A stretch of DNA of 64,000 nt from SPGG2 sp964194625 (GTDB taxonomy: Bacteria > Pseudomonadota > Gammaproteobacteria > Acidiferrobacterales > SPGG2). The DNA is taken from assembly GCA_964194625.1 (NCBI GenBank), contig CAXMNC010000130.1, forward strand, positions 3,294 to 67,293. Reading direction: 5' to 3'. The notes under the pieces are model-generated. The model saw only the letters and a program-made list of their open reading frames with translations, ran no database searches and was not told where the DNA came from. The position numbers were made by a program, and so were the translations under genes. Shown piece by piece: positions 44,389-52,209 of this stretch. Within the stretch, counting starts at the first letter, position 1. Each line of letters begins with the position of its first letter.

Positions 44389-44705
44389 ACCGGGGCACCG
44401 GCTCGGCAACCGCTCCTCGACCGCTGTTCCTGACGCGGTTCTACCTCGGCAACCGCTCCCTGCGTTGCTCTACCTCCTGCATCCCTGCAGTCGTCCTCCA
44501 TCCATGGAGTCGTGCGTTGCTCTACCTTCCGACATCCCTGTCGGTCGTCCGTACGCGGGTTACTTTCTTGTCGCGACAAGAAAGTAACCAAAGAAACGCT
44601 CCCCCTGGCGCGGCACCGGCAAACCCAGCCGGTACCCGCGCTCAACGCTTGTCTCAGAAGGTTCTCCGACAGGGCATCTGACCTCCATGGATGGAGCAAA
44701 TGCAA
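44389..44705 (-). repeat. Intergenic hairpin-rich mosaic repeat (copy B)
   Basis: It contains a 32-base perfect palindrome at 44558-44589 (GGTTACTTTCTTGTCG and its complement), GCTTGTCTCAGAAGG at 44647-44661 (14 of 15 matches to the complement of 847-861), and a tandem of small hairpins with loops TCCC or TCCA: CTGCA/TGCAG, CTCCA/TGGAG and CCGACA/TGTCGG, each bordered by GTCGT. GCGTTGCTCTACC occurs twice. On the minus strand the layout matches copy A at 580-945. Open frames in this block are by-products. Confidence 0.65.
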
Positions 44706-45019
44706 AGGATTGTTGGGAACAATCCTAGCCTTGCCCTGACGTTGAACGCGCAGCCTCCTGCTTGCGCCCCTTCGGGCTTACCCTTCGTCTACGCGATTCG
44801 CCCGGCTTGCTTTGCAGATAGACGACAATCCTGCCGTCTATCTCCAGCACTGATTATGCGTGGCCGAAGTTATATCTAAGATTACGAACGGGTTTTTAAC
44901 AAAGACGCTACGTCCTTGTGGGAATATACTGCAATTGAGACGTTCAACATTCGTTAGGTTTTGCAAACTTATCGTAAAGGTTGTGGTGAACTACACTAAA
45001 GCAAGCTTTTAGGAAACTC
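44706..45019. other. Intergenic stretch ahead of the cassette-like gene
   Basis: The left part, to about 44880, is GC-rich and may belong to the repeat. From 44880 the composition turns AT-rich. At 44953-44959 is GTTAGGT, a match to the integron core consensus GTTRRRY, and at 44897-44912 is TTTTAACAAAGACGCT, which resembles the opposite end of an attC site. The pair could bound a degenerate attC of about 60 bases. Confidence 0.35.
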
Positions 45020-46009
45020 ATGAAAGCGATTGTATACACAAAATACGGACCACCGGATGTTCTTCAGCTCAAAGAGGTCCAAAAACCGACCCCCAAGGAC
45101 AATGAAGTACTGATCAGAGTGTATGCGGCAACAGTAATAGCAGGGGACTGTGAACTTCGAAGTTTCAAATTCCCAATCTGGTTCTGGCTCCCCCTTCGAA
45201 TATATATAGGTCTCATAAGACCAACGAGAGTAAATATATTAGGGCAAGAACTGGCCGGGGAAATTGAATCCGTCGGCAAAGATGTAAAACTATTTAGCAA
45301 AGGTGACCAGGTTTTCGCAGCTACCGAAATTGGTTGTGGTGCTTATGCCGAGTACAAGTGTCTGCGTGAAGAAAAGACGCTAGCAATAAAACCGACCAAT
45401 ATGACTTATGAGGAAGCCGCCGCCGTTCCGACTGGGGGGCTTAATGCATTACATTATCTTAGAAAAGGAAATATCCAGAGCGGAGAAAAAGTTCTTATCA
45501 ATGGCGCTGCTGGAAATATAGGTACTTTTGCGGTGCAGCTTGCCAAGTACTTTGGGGCTGACGTGACCGGTGTGGACAGCACGGGGAAATTGGACATGCT
45601 GCGCTCGATTGGTGCAGACCACGTCATTGATTACACTCAAGGAGATTTCACCAAAAACGGTGAGACCTATAATGTTATTTTTGACGTGGTGGGCAAGAGT
45701 TCGTTTTCACGTAGTGTCAGATCGCTAAAGCAAAATGGACGTTATCTTTTAGCCAATCCTCAGTTGTTACCGATGGTTCGAGGGCTATGGACTTCAATGA
45801 TAAGCAGCAAGAAAGTAATATTTGAGTTTGCAAGCTATAAAACTGAAGATTTAATTTTCCTCAAACAGCTTATTGAGGCGGGAAAGATAAAATCGGTCAT
45901 TGATAGACGCTATCCGTTGGAACAAGTTGCCGAGGCTCACAGATATGTCGACAAAGGACACAAGAAGGGAAATGTAGTCATAACTTTGGAACATAACAAC
46001 AAAGCCTAA
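45020..46009 (+). CDS. Zinc-independent MDR-family NAD(P)H:quinone oxidoreductase-like protein
   Basis: A 329-residue medium-chain dehydrogenase/reductase. It begins MKAIVYTKYGPPDVLQLKEV, has GQELAGEIESVGKDVKLF in the catalytic domain and the nucleotide-binding motif GAAGNIGTFAVQLAKYFGA. The Cys/His zinc ligands are absent, as in the quinone oxidoreductase branch. Codon use is clearly more AT-rich than in neighbouring genes. Its stop codon overlaps GCCTAAC, an integron R''-type core, and GTTAGGT lies 60 bases before its start, so it looks like an acquired gene cassette. Confidence 0.8.
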   Translation: MKAIVYTKYGPPDVLQLKEVQKPTPKDNEVLIRVYAATVIAGDCELRSFKFPIWFWLPLRIYIGLIRPTRVNILGQELAGEIESVGKDVKLFSKGDQVFAATEIGCGAYAEYKCLREEKTLAIKPTNMTYEEAAAVPTGGLNALHYLRKGNIQSGEKVLINGAAGNIGTFAVQLAKYFGADVTGVDSTGKLDMLRSIGADHVIDYTQGDFTKNGETYNVIFDVVGKSSFSRSVRSLKQNGRYLLANPQLLPMVRGLWTSMISSKKVIFEFASYKTEDLIFLKQLIEAGKIKSVIDRRYPLEQVAEAHRYVDKGHKKGNVVITLEHNNKA

Positions 46010-46066
46010 CAAAGCGCTGCACCCGACCGCTATTCCGCTGCGCTTCAGCCTAGGCTGGCTCGTTTT
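46004..46066 (+). other. Partial attC-like recombination site
   Basis: GCCTAACAAAGCGCTGCA (46004-46021) fits the R''-L'' end of integron attC sites, and the following CCGACCGCTATTCCGCTGCG is similar in style to the variable part. The opposite L'-R' end (GTTRRRY) is not found; GCTCGTTTTCC at about 46056-46066 is in about the right place but does not match. It is therefore truncated or degenerate. Confidence 0.4.
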
Positions 46067-46075
46067 CCTCTATTC

Positions 46076-46474
46076 TTACCTGACCACGAATATACCGTGC
46101 ATGCCTTTTTCACGGTGAGTCTTTCCAAATGGCGACGTCTTCGCGCAAAAAAAGGAAAATTTCCCTTTTCTTTCCGGCGTGAACCTAATGACGGTAGGTT
46201 TAGAAGACCCGAGCTTTTCCTTTACATTCAGTCCCGAGACTGGATCATCGATAACGAATGTGTGAGGCACCCAACCACTCTTTGTTATCCTCAGTTCAAC
46301 CGGTACGCCGATCTGAACAGTGATTTTATCGGGTGAAAAAGAATAGCTCTTGGCATGCATGGTCACCGCTTGTACACCTTCAGCATTCTGGACTGCTACA
46401 TAAGACTCGGCATTTGCGGCTCCGGTCACCATCGATGTAAACGCCGATATAACGAGAACGGTTAATCTATTCAT
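46076..46474 (-). CDS. Exported cupredoxin-domain protein
   Basis: A 132-residue blue-copper-like protein. A signal peptide (LTVLVISAFTSMVTGAANA) precedes a Greek-key domain. The type 1 copper ligands can be placed: His in VPHTFVID and Cys, His and Met in FFCAKTSPFGKTHREKGMHG. It may be a periplasmic electron carrier. The start at 46474 (MNRLTV) is chosen because it begins the signal peptide; the open frame extends further upstream. Divergent from the isoprenoid-like cluster. Confidence 0.75.
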   Translation of the reverse strand: MNRLTVLVISAFTSMVTGAANAESYVAVQNAEGVQAVTMHAKSYSFSPDKITVQIGVPVELRITKSGWVPHTFVIDDPVSGLNVKEKLGSSKPTVIRFTPERKGKFSFFCAKTSPFGKTHREKGMHGIFVVR

Positions 46475-46853
46475 CCTAGCCCCTCTTCGCGTTACTGCTA
46501 CTAAACATGTTGTCAATATATCTCGGGTTATTGCCGAGCGTCGGCCATAAAACATGTCTCATAAGGCAGGCGGGTGAAACACAAGAATAGAGATTAACTT
46601 ACGCGGTTACAACGCCTGCGGTAACACTTCAGTCAGTTCGAACTCAATCAATGCGTATCGATCTCGACAGGAGTGATCCGAAAAGGTTTCATCGCTTTGC
46701 TCTAAAGACCTACTTTTTGGCTGACAAATTCTTGCGGGCTGACCAGTCTAACATGACCGTATGCTCTATATTTGTCTCGCGTCATTCCGTGTTAGCATCC
46801 TTCGATTATCGCGATGGATGCCATAATTTGCAGCCTGTTACAGGTCAGAACTA
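46475..46853. other. Divergent intergenic region, no gene recognised
   Basis: A 380-base region between the cupredoxin and the membrane protein gene. A 67-codon frame on the plus strand (46651-46854) lacks a ribosome-binding site and resembles no family. The inverted repeat AGGCG/CGCCT near 46567-46616 could be an operator, but this is weak. Confidence 0.35.
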
Positions 46854-47618
46854 ATGATACGGAGCAAGCTCAGTCTTGGGCAGAAGATCATGGATTTGGG
46901 AGAAAGTAAGGACCGGACGACAGAGTGGTTCGTTCCCACCTTTGGTCCTCTAAAGTTTCGCGTATTTATCGGTTTACTCTTCCTCCCTTATACCGGGATG
47001 GTGCTTGCGTACACGGTCATCGGGTCAATGATGGCAGAACAGATCCACTGGGAGCGTGTGGGCGCTATTGTAGTGATCTATTTTTTAGCGTTGGGAGTTG
47101 GTGCGCATGCCTTAGACGCCCTCGGTAGCAAAGCGATCAAACCCTGGGGACAAGTTTTCACCAATGGTCAGCTCTGGGCACTCGCTATTGGAGCCGTTGT
47201 AATCGCCTACGCCATCGGTATCTATTATATGGTTCTCTATACCCCGCTTCTCTGGGTTATTGCGATCCTGGAGGGGTTTTTCCTTTTCGCCTACAATCGC
47301 GAATGGTTTAAGGGTCGATTTCATACCGATGGATGGTTCGCCTTTTCTTGGGGAATCCTTCCGGTTCTAGCTGGGTATGTCCTGCAAACTAATCGGATTT
47401 CATTGCCGATAATAATCGTGGCTGCCTCTATGGGACTGTTGAGCCTCGTAGAGATCAAGGCTTCGCGCCCTTACAAGGAGATGAAGCGAGCATCAATAGA
47501 GCATGGGCACGATATCGATAGGGCTCAAATTCAGCGGTTTGAGTCGATACTGAAAAGTATCAGTCTTGGCGTCATTCTGCTCGGAACTGGTTTGCTGAGT
47601 ATTCGATGGCTCGGCTAG
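46854..47618 (+). CDS. Polytopic membrane protein of an isoprenoid-like cluster
   Basis: A 254-residue protein with about seven membrane helices (for example FIGLLFLPYTGMVLAYTVIG and AIGAVVIAYAIGIYYMVLY) and an in-between segment GVGAHALDALGSKAIKPWG. Size and helix count are close to UbiA-type prenyltransferases, but the two Asp-rich motifs of that family are not visible, so it cannot be assigned. Its 3' end overlaps the polyprenyl synthase gene by 13 bases, so the two are coupled. Confidence 0.6.
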   Translation: MIRSKLSLGQKIMDLGESKDRTTEWFVPTFGPLKFRVFIGLLFLPYTGMVLAYTVIGSMMAEQIHWERVGAIVVIYFLALGVGAHALDALGSKAIKPWGQVFTNGQLWALAIGAVVIAYAIGIYYMVLYTPLLWVIAILEGFFLFAYNREWFKGRFHTDGWFAFSWGILPVLAGYVLQTNRISLPIIIVAASMGLLSLVEIKASRPYKEMKRASIEHGHDIDRAQIQRFESILKSISLGVILLGTGLLSIRWLG

Positions 47619-48643
47619 CCGTGGAAGTGTCCACACCGAAAGAATATAGCAACATGAGCTTTCTCGATTATTGGAGGGCTATAAAGACTCAACTGGACGA
47701 GGAGTTTGTTCACCTAATACCAGAGTTTTTCGAAAACCTATCGGCGCAAGAGATTGAGGCTATCCATGGGATCCTTAAGGATGGCAAAAGAGTCCGCGGT
47801 TGTCTGGTCAGTCTCATGAGTCATGCGTTGGGAGGGAAGATCGAGGACGCGATCCCTCGGGCCATGGCAATCGAATGCATCCAGGCGGCTTCACTGATTC
47901 ACGATGATTACGTGGACGGTGACACAGTTCGAAGGAATCGCCCAGCCGTCTGGACCATTGAGGGTCCGCGAAAGGCGGTACTGCTCGGAGACGTGATCTT
48001 TGCTACGGCCTTACAAAAAATGATAGAAATGAGCCAGCGCGATGGTCTGGTGATCACGCAAGCCATTGCAACTACGGCAGCTGGAGCTTATCGCGAGCTT
48101 CACGCTGCCCCGGATTTGGCACAGGCGCTCGCCGAAGGGAAATATCGACGAGAGCACTATAACCTCATTATCCACCTCAAGACTGGGGCCCTTTTCGGCG
48201 CTGCATCGCAACTGGGAGCTATTTCGGCAGGCGCCTCCTCAGAGTTGAGCGCTCGTGCCTTCAAATTCGGCTCCCATGTAGGCGAGGCTTACCAGATCGC
48301 CGACGATCTTGAGGAAGTTATGAATCTGGAAGCCGAATCTGAGCAGCTGTCAGCGAAGATGTCCCTTCTGACACCTGTCTTCCTTTACTTCTCCCGCGAG
48401 ACGGATCTGCGTCTGGCGCGCCTTTTGGACGGGAAGGAAGACAACTTTCAGAGCTGGCTGGAACAGGTACGAACAGTGTTGAAGATGCGGATGGGAGGCG
48501 AGATCGCGAATCGCCTCGAGCGCGCAACTAGCGAGATTAGACATTTTCCCGAGAACTGCTACACCAAAATGTTGGATGCCGCTCCCTCAGAAATCGTTCG
48601 GATGATACAGAAGACGACGTCTTCTGAAGCTGTAACCAATTAA
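47606..48643 (+). CDS. Polyprenyl synthetase family protein
   Basis: A 345-residue trans-isoprenyl diphosphate synthase-like protein. The allylic substrate motif is DDYVD at 100-104, followed by RRNRPAVW; GKRVRG at 60-65 fits the IPP-binding site. The second Asp-rich motif is altered: ADDLEEV at 232-238 ends with Glu237 where DDxxD has Asp. It may still work, with changed kinetics or chain length. ATG at 47606 overlaps the upstream gene; ATG at 47654 is an alternative. Product length cannot be read with confidence. Confidence 0.8.
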   Translation: MARLAVEVSTPKEYSNMSFLDYWRAIKTQLDEEFVHLIPEFFENLSAQEIEAIHGILKDGKRVRGCLVSLMSHALGGKIEDAIPRAMAIECIQAASLIHDDYVDGDTVRRNRPAVWTIEGPRKAVLLGDVIFATALQKMIEMSQRDGLVITQAIATTAAGAYRELHAAPDLAQALAEGKYRREHYNLIIHLKTGALFGAASQLGAISAGASSELSARAFKFGSHVGEAYQIADDLEEVMNLEAESEQLSAKMSLLTPVFLYFSRETDLRLARLLDGKEDNFQSWLEQVRTVLKMRMGGEIANRLERATSEIRHFPENCYTKMLDAAPSEIVRMIQKTTSSEAVTN

Positions 48644-48656
48644 GAGTAGCTGTCCA

Positions 48657-49352
48657 CTACTTTCTGGCGGCAATGATCGCAGAGCCGTACGCAGTCAGGT
48701 ATTCCATCTGGATATCTCTAAACCCGTTTTCCCGAAGCGCCCCTTTCAATTCCGGGACCCAACGGGTCTCCCCAATGAGTAACGGCAAACCATAGAAGAT
48801 CTCGCGCCAAGCGGGAAAAAACGGGCTACCAACGAGCTGCAGTGCCCTGAAGTAGAAACGCCAAATCCAAGCCAGATACGTCTTAGGTGGGTAGGTAAAG
48901 TCGTGCATAAGAAGAACCCCATTGTCGTTGAGCATATTCTTCGTATTTCGAGTGAGGCGTGGCAGATCGGCATACTTGGCAAGGTAAGAAGAGCTTACGC
49001 AATCGAACTTCTCAGATGGTTTGTAATCTTCAGCGCGGCTCAAGACGAACTCCACATTTCTGATGCCGAGTTTCTCAACCTTCTGTTTGGCAATCCTCAG
49101 GTATTCATCTCGCACCTCTACACCTATGACAAGGCAGTCCGGGTAGCGCCTGGCTATGGCCAGCGTGGAGATCCCAGTACCACAGGCTAGATCCAATACC
49201 CGCGCAGGATTACGTGGGATGAGGTCGACAATTCTGCGTTTCCAGCGGCGATCGATACCAAAAGTGGCGACGTTGACCATGAAATCGTAGCTGTCGCCCG
49301 TGCCAGCAAAGAATCGGTGAACAAGTTCGAGCCTTAGATCTCTGTCGCCCAT
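48657..49352 (-). CDS. UbiE/MenG-like class I SAM methyltransferase
   Basis: A 231-residue methyltransferase. Motif I is VLDLACGTGISTLAIARRYP. The N-terminus FFAGTGDSYDFMVNVATFGIDRRWKRRIV resembles quinone C-methyltransferases (UbiE/MenG/Coq5). The C-terminal FYGLPLLIGETRW differs from standard UbiE. It is convergent with the polyprenyl synthase gene, 13 bases apart, which suggests a shared pathway despite separate transcripts. Confidence 0.75.
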   Translation of the reverse strand: MGDRDLRLELVHRFFAGTGDSYDFMVNVATFGIDRRWKRRIVDLIPRNPARVLDLACGTGISTLAIARRYPDCLVIGVEVRDEYLRIAKQKVEKLGIRNVEFVLSRAEDYKPSEKFDCVSSSYLAKYADLPRLTRNTKNMLNDNGVLLMHDFTYPPKTYLAWIWRFYFRALQLVGSPFFPAWREIFYGLPLLIGETRWVPELKGALRENGFRDIQMEYLTAYGSAIIAARK

Positions 49353-49749
49353 ATGGGGGTCCTGATGAAGTAGCGGGAACGGTCTTAAGGGCCCAAGCCC
49401 AGTTACCGTTTAGATGAGGGTGGCCTCACGCCAATCGTAAGCGGCGAATTGTGCTTGCGCGACATCATCATCCCCGGAAACCGTAGGTGGGAACAGCCGT
49501 TCCTTTAGCGCATGGGCATACCACGCCTAGGTGAGATGCGTCAATGGAATCATTATTATTGGTAGGTCGTCGGCGCTTTGATGGTCCCTATCTCTTGGAA
49601 GATACGTTTGAATTCAACGATCAAGATTAGTGATTAATACTTGCAGACATGCTTGGCGATGGCACCCAAAGCTGGCTTATGCGCTAACACAGCTTGCAAA
49701 CATGATCCGGGTCTGAAAAGCTTGTACGTGTCACTGGGGGACACATTGA
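49353..49749. other. Intergenic region, no gene recognised
   Basis: About 400 bases. Imperfect direct repeats around CTTGC(A/G)(A/G)ACATG occur near 49641 and 49692. No convincing promoter, terminator or small gene could be supported. It must contain the promoters for the methyltransferase (minus) and the CPXCG gene (plus). Confidence 0.35.
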
Positions 49750-49944
49750 ATGTCCATGCTCGTCGATAGACACGTTCGCTGTCCTTATTGTGGCGAGGAT
49801 TTTGAGACTCATATAGATACTTCGGCTGGCAACCAACTCTATGTCGAGGATTGCTACGTGTGTTGCCGTCCAATCTCCTTCCGCACGTTGATTGACCACG
49901 ATGGAAACTTAACGAGTATTGGGTTGCACAGGGACGATGACTGA
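49750..49944 (+). CDS. CPXCG-motif cysteine-rich zinc-ribbon protein
   Basis: A 64-residue protein with RCPYCGEDFE at residues 10-19 and DCYVCCRPISF near 34-44, two CxxC knuckles that would hold one zinc ion. This is the CPXCG small-protein family of Proteobacteria, of unknown role. It overlaps the next gene by 8 bases. Confidence 0.8.
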   Translation: MSMLVDRHVRCPYCGEDFETHIDTSAGNQLYVEDCYVCCRPISFRTLIDHDGNLTSIGLHRDDD

Positions 49945-50167
49945 TTACACCCCGATACCCTGTAGTCAATATGAGCGCTATGAGGTCGCGGTCATGCATC
50001 GCCGTCGGTTGCGATTGACATGGCACGCCGACAATATCGTCTATCGACGTATCGTGGAGCCAATCGACTTGCAAACACGGCATGGCGAAGAATTTCTGAT
50101 CTGCCGAAAAAGCGGTGAAACGTTTTCTATCCGACTCGATCAAATACGCAAGGCGGAAACGTTGTGA
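49937..50167 (+). CDS. Rof-like Rho-binding antiterminator
   Basis: A 76-residue protein with the Rof/YaeO pattern: YTPIPCSQYERYEVAVMHR, then L.L, PIDLQTRHGEEFLI and ETFSIRLDQIRKAE. Rof binds the Rho hexamer and blocks termination. The match is by spaced residues, so the identity is fairly but not fully secure. The start at 49937 overlaps the CPXCG gene by 8 bases, and the end overlaps the MBL-fold gene by 4 bases (GTGA), so three small genes form a tight operon. Confidence 0.65.
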   Translation: MTDYTPIPCSQYERYEVAVMHRRRLRLTWHADNIVYRRIVEPIDLQTRHGEEFLICRKSGETFSIRLDQIRKAETL

Positions 50168-51048
50168 ATGTACGGCCGTGGCTTGCAGTCCTATTGGCGT
50201 CGTGGATGTCAGCGGCAGGTGCAGCAACCTGCGATTCCGATGGAGTATGGGTACAAGTCATCGGCGCCGGCAAACCAGCCTCGAGTGGATACATTGTCTG
50301 GATAAACGGAAAGGCACGGGCGCTGATCGATGCCGGCAGCGGCAGTGCCATAAACTTCAACAACAGCAAGGCACGGGTTGCCGATCTAGATCTAGTGCTT
50401 TTTACGCACTTGCACGTCAACCACACGGCTGACCTTGTCACCTTAGTCCAATCATCCCTGGCTGAGGGGCGTGCAAGGCCGCTGCCAATCTACGGTCCCA
50501 CGCGCAGCAAACTTATGCCATCGACGGTCACGTTTGTTCGCACTTTATTTAAAAAGCAAGGAGGCCTGTATCGATACCTGGGCGAACTTGTGAGCCCGCT
50601 CGGTAAGGGGACGTACAAACTAAAGCCTCACGACATACCCGTAAAGGGCAATAATACGGTAGAGGTCTACGCCAATGAGCGCCTACGGGTCAGCGCCGCA
50701 ACCGTGATGCGCAAACCGTTACGCTCACTGGCCTGGCGCTTAGAGGTAGGCGGGAAGACTTTGGTGTTCAGCAGTGACTTAGATAGTGAAGTTAACGGCC
50801 TGCAAACACTGGCCCGCAACGCAGACCTACTTGTTGTGCACAACCCCAGCCGCATCAATACGAGGGATCTTTGGCAATTGCGCTATCTCTCGCTCGATGC
50901 CATCGGCCGTACCGCCAACACTGCCAACGTCAAGAAACTGGTACTGGCACACCGCAACACACAGAACCAACGCGCCATCGATGCCATCAAAGCCAACTAC
51001 GCCGGACTAAGTATCATCGCGGATGAACTTGACTGTGTAAGCCCTTGA
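50164..51048 (+). CDS. Exported MBL-fold protein with altered metal site
   Basis: A 294-residue metallo-beta-lactamase-fold protein with a signal peptide (LAVLLASWMSAAGAAT). The HxHxDH motif reads HLHVNH at 82-87, so the Asp is Asn86. The next His, expected before the RLAWR-like strand, is replaced (VMRKPLRSLAWRLE). An Asp in FSSDLDSEV and a C-terminal His in LVLAHRNTQ are kept. The dinuclear site is thus damaged, and activity is doubtful. Starts with GTG at 50164, overlapping the rof-like gene. Confidence 0.75.
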   Translation: MNVRPWLAVLLASWMSAAGAATCDSDGVWVQVIGAGKPASSGYIVWINGKARALIDAGSGSAINFNNSKARVADLDLVLFTHLHVNHTADLVTLVQSSLAEGRARPLPIYGPTRSKLMPSTVTFVRTLFKKQGGLYRYLGELVSPLGKGTYKLKPHDIPVKGNNTVEVYANERLRVSAATVMRKPLRSLAWRLEVGGKTLVFSSDLDSEVNGLQTLARNADLLVVHNPSRINTRDLWQLRYLSLDAIGRTANTANVKKLVLAHRNTQNQRAIDAIKANYAGLSIIADELDCVSP

Positions 51049-51085
51049 AGTAGGTACTGGCGCTCGCTGGCTGGGGTAAAAGCAA

Positions 51086-52177
51086 TCAGAACTTTTTCGA
51101 AGATCGATGCTGACTCAGGAAGGCATTTTGCGCTGCCTCCGTTGGCAGCTCGCGCGCCAGCAACTCATAAAGTTCCTCGAGGTTCGATGTTTTCTTGGCC
51201 GCCTTCTTGACGATGACCCTCGAGAGCGGGCCAAGATGAATCGCCAGGTCTTGTTCGGCTGTTTTTAATATTGTCAGATCCCAAGGTGACCCTGTCGTCG
51301 ACAGGCCGTCAGTGGTTGGGCCGCTGTCCGGCCCCCCCGAATTTGGTTCTTGTGCTGGCTCGGGCGCCGGGGCCTTGACCAGAAACTTGGTGCGGGCATC
51401 GTCGGCGGGAATCATATTGCCGAGGACAGTGTACAGGTCTCGGGCACTAGTCGCCTGTAATGCAGCCCGATGGACTAAGACCTTGGCCAAAGGACCAATG
51501 TAGATCGCAAGATCGTCTTCTACCGTTTTTAGGAGAGCGGGATCCCAGGTAACGGCTGCCGCCGCTGAGGGTGCATTGCTGCCGACTTGGACGTTTTCGG
51601 CAGAGGCCTTGACCGTGGCGACAGTCGCATAGGTCTGTTCGTCCTCGGGCAACACTACTTCATAGACGGGATGCTGCTTGACATGCTTGTCCTTGCGCAT
51701 ACCGAGATAGTGAAACAATTGCGCGTATTCCTCGGACAGACAGGCGATCACATCGTAGAAGGAACGTGAGACCAGGATTTGGTTAGGTTTGGCAAAGCTC
51801 ATGACCCGCTGGGCGTTGTTGATACCATCCCCCAGCGGGTTCAGTTGCCCACTTATGCTTTTTACGACCTTGACGGGGCCGAGATTAATGCCGATCCGTA
51901 TCCTAAACGGCGTTGCGGTCTCTGTTTCCCTTAGCAGATCGCGCAGATTAAGCGCAACAAACATCGCCTCCTCGGGGTCGCCCAGGAAACACAAGGCGGC
52001 GCCGTCACCCGTATCGACCATGATTCGTTCGGTCTCGGCAATGTTACTAACAGCATCCGCGACCAGTGTCTGCAAGTGCTCCTTCATTTCGATCTGCTGT
52101 TCCACAGGTTTCTCTGTGTACCCAGCAATATCGAGGAACACGACACTACATAACCACGTTCTACTCTGGCGCTCCAT
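51086..52177 (-). CDS. Class III nucleotidyl cyclase with two C-terminal shared helical domains
   Basis: A 363-residue protein. The cyclase domain (about 8-175) keeps the metal Asp residues (VFLDIAGYT, Asp16; TGDGAALCF, Asp58) and the transition-state Asn/Arg (INNAQRV, Asn121 and Arg124), so it is probably active; cAMP versus cGMP cannot be fixed. Residues 211-266 and 299-354 are two copies of one helical domain (LAIYIGPLAKVLVHRAA and LAIHLGPLSRVIVKKAA, ending in FL), joined by a Pro/Gly-rich linker. Two more copies lie in the kinase at 53938-55503. No sensor domain is present. It is 32 bases downstream of the haem-sensor gene. Confidence 0.8.
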   Translation of the reverse strand: MERQSRTWLCSVVFLDIAGYTEKPVEQQIEMKEHLQTLVADAVSNIAETERIMVDTGDGAALCFLGDPEEAMFVALNLRDLLRETETATPFRIRIGINLGPVKVVKSISGQLNPLGDGINNAQRVMSFAKPNQILVSRSFYDVIACLSEEYAQLFHYLGMRKDKHVKQHPVYEVVLPEDEQTYATVATVKASAENVQVGSNAPSAAAAVTWDPALLKTVEDDLAIYIGPLAKVLVHRAALQATSARDLYTVLGNMIPADDARTKFLVKAPAPEPAQEPNSGGPDSGPTTDGLSTTGSPWDLTILKTAEQDLAIHLGPLSRVIVKKAAKKTSNLEELYELLARELPTEAAQNAFLSQHRSSKKF

Positions 52178-52209
52178 TATCCGTAAGTCCTAGATCCATG
52201 GCCGCACCC

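Noticed and set aside
44256..44879. Open frames of 62-141 codons in the repeat region after the DUF4139 gene
   Set aside because: They run across the palindromes of copy B in several frames, with no family resemblance; typical repeat by-products.
46651..46854. 67-codon frame before the membrane protein gene
   Set aside because: No Shine-Dalgarno, and it ends on the next start; composition does not resemble a protein family.
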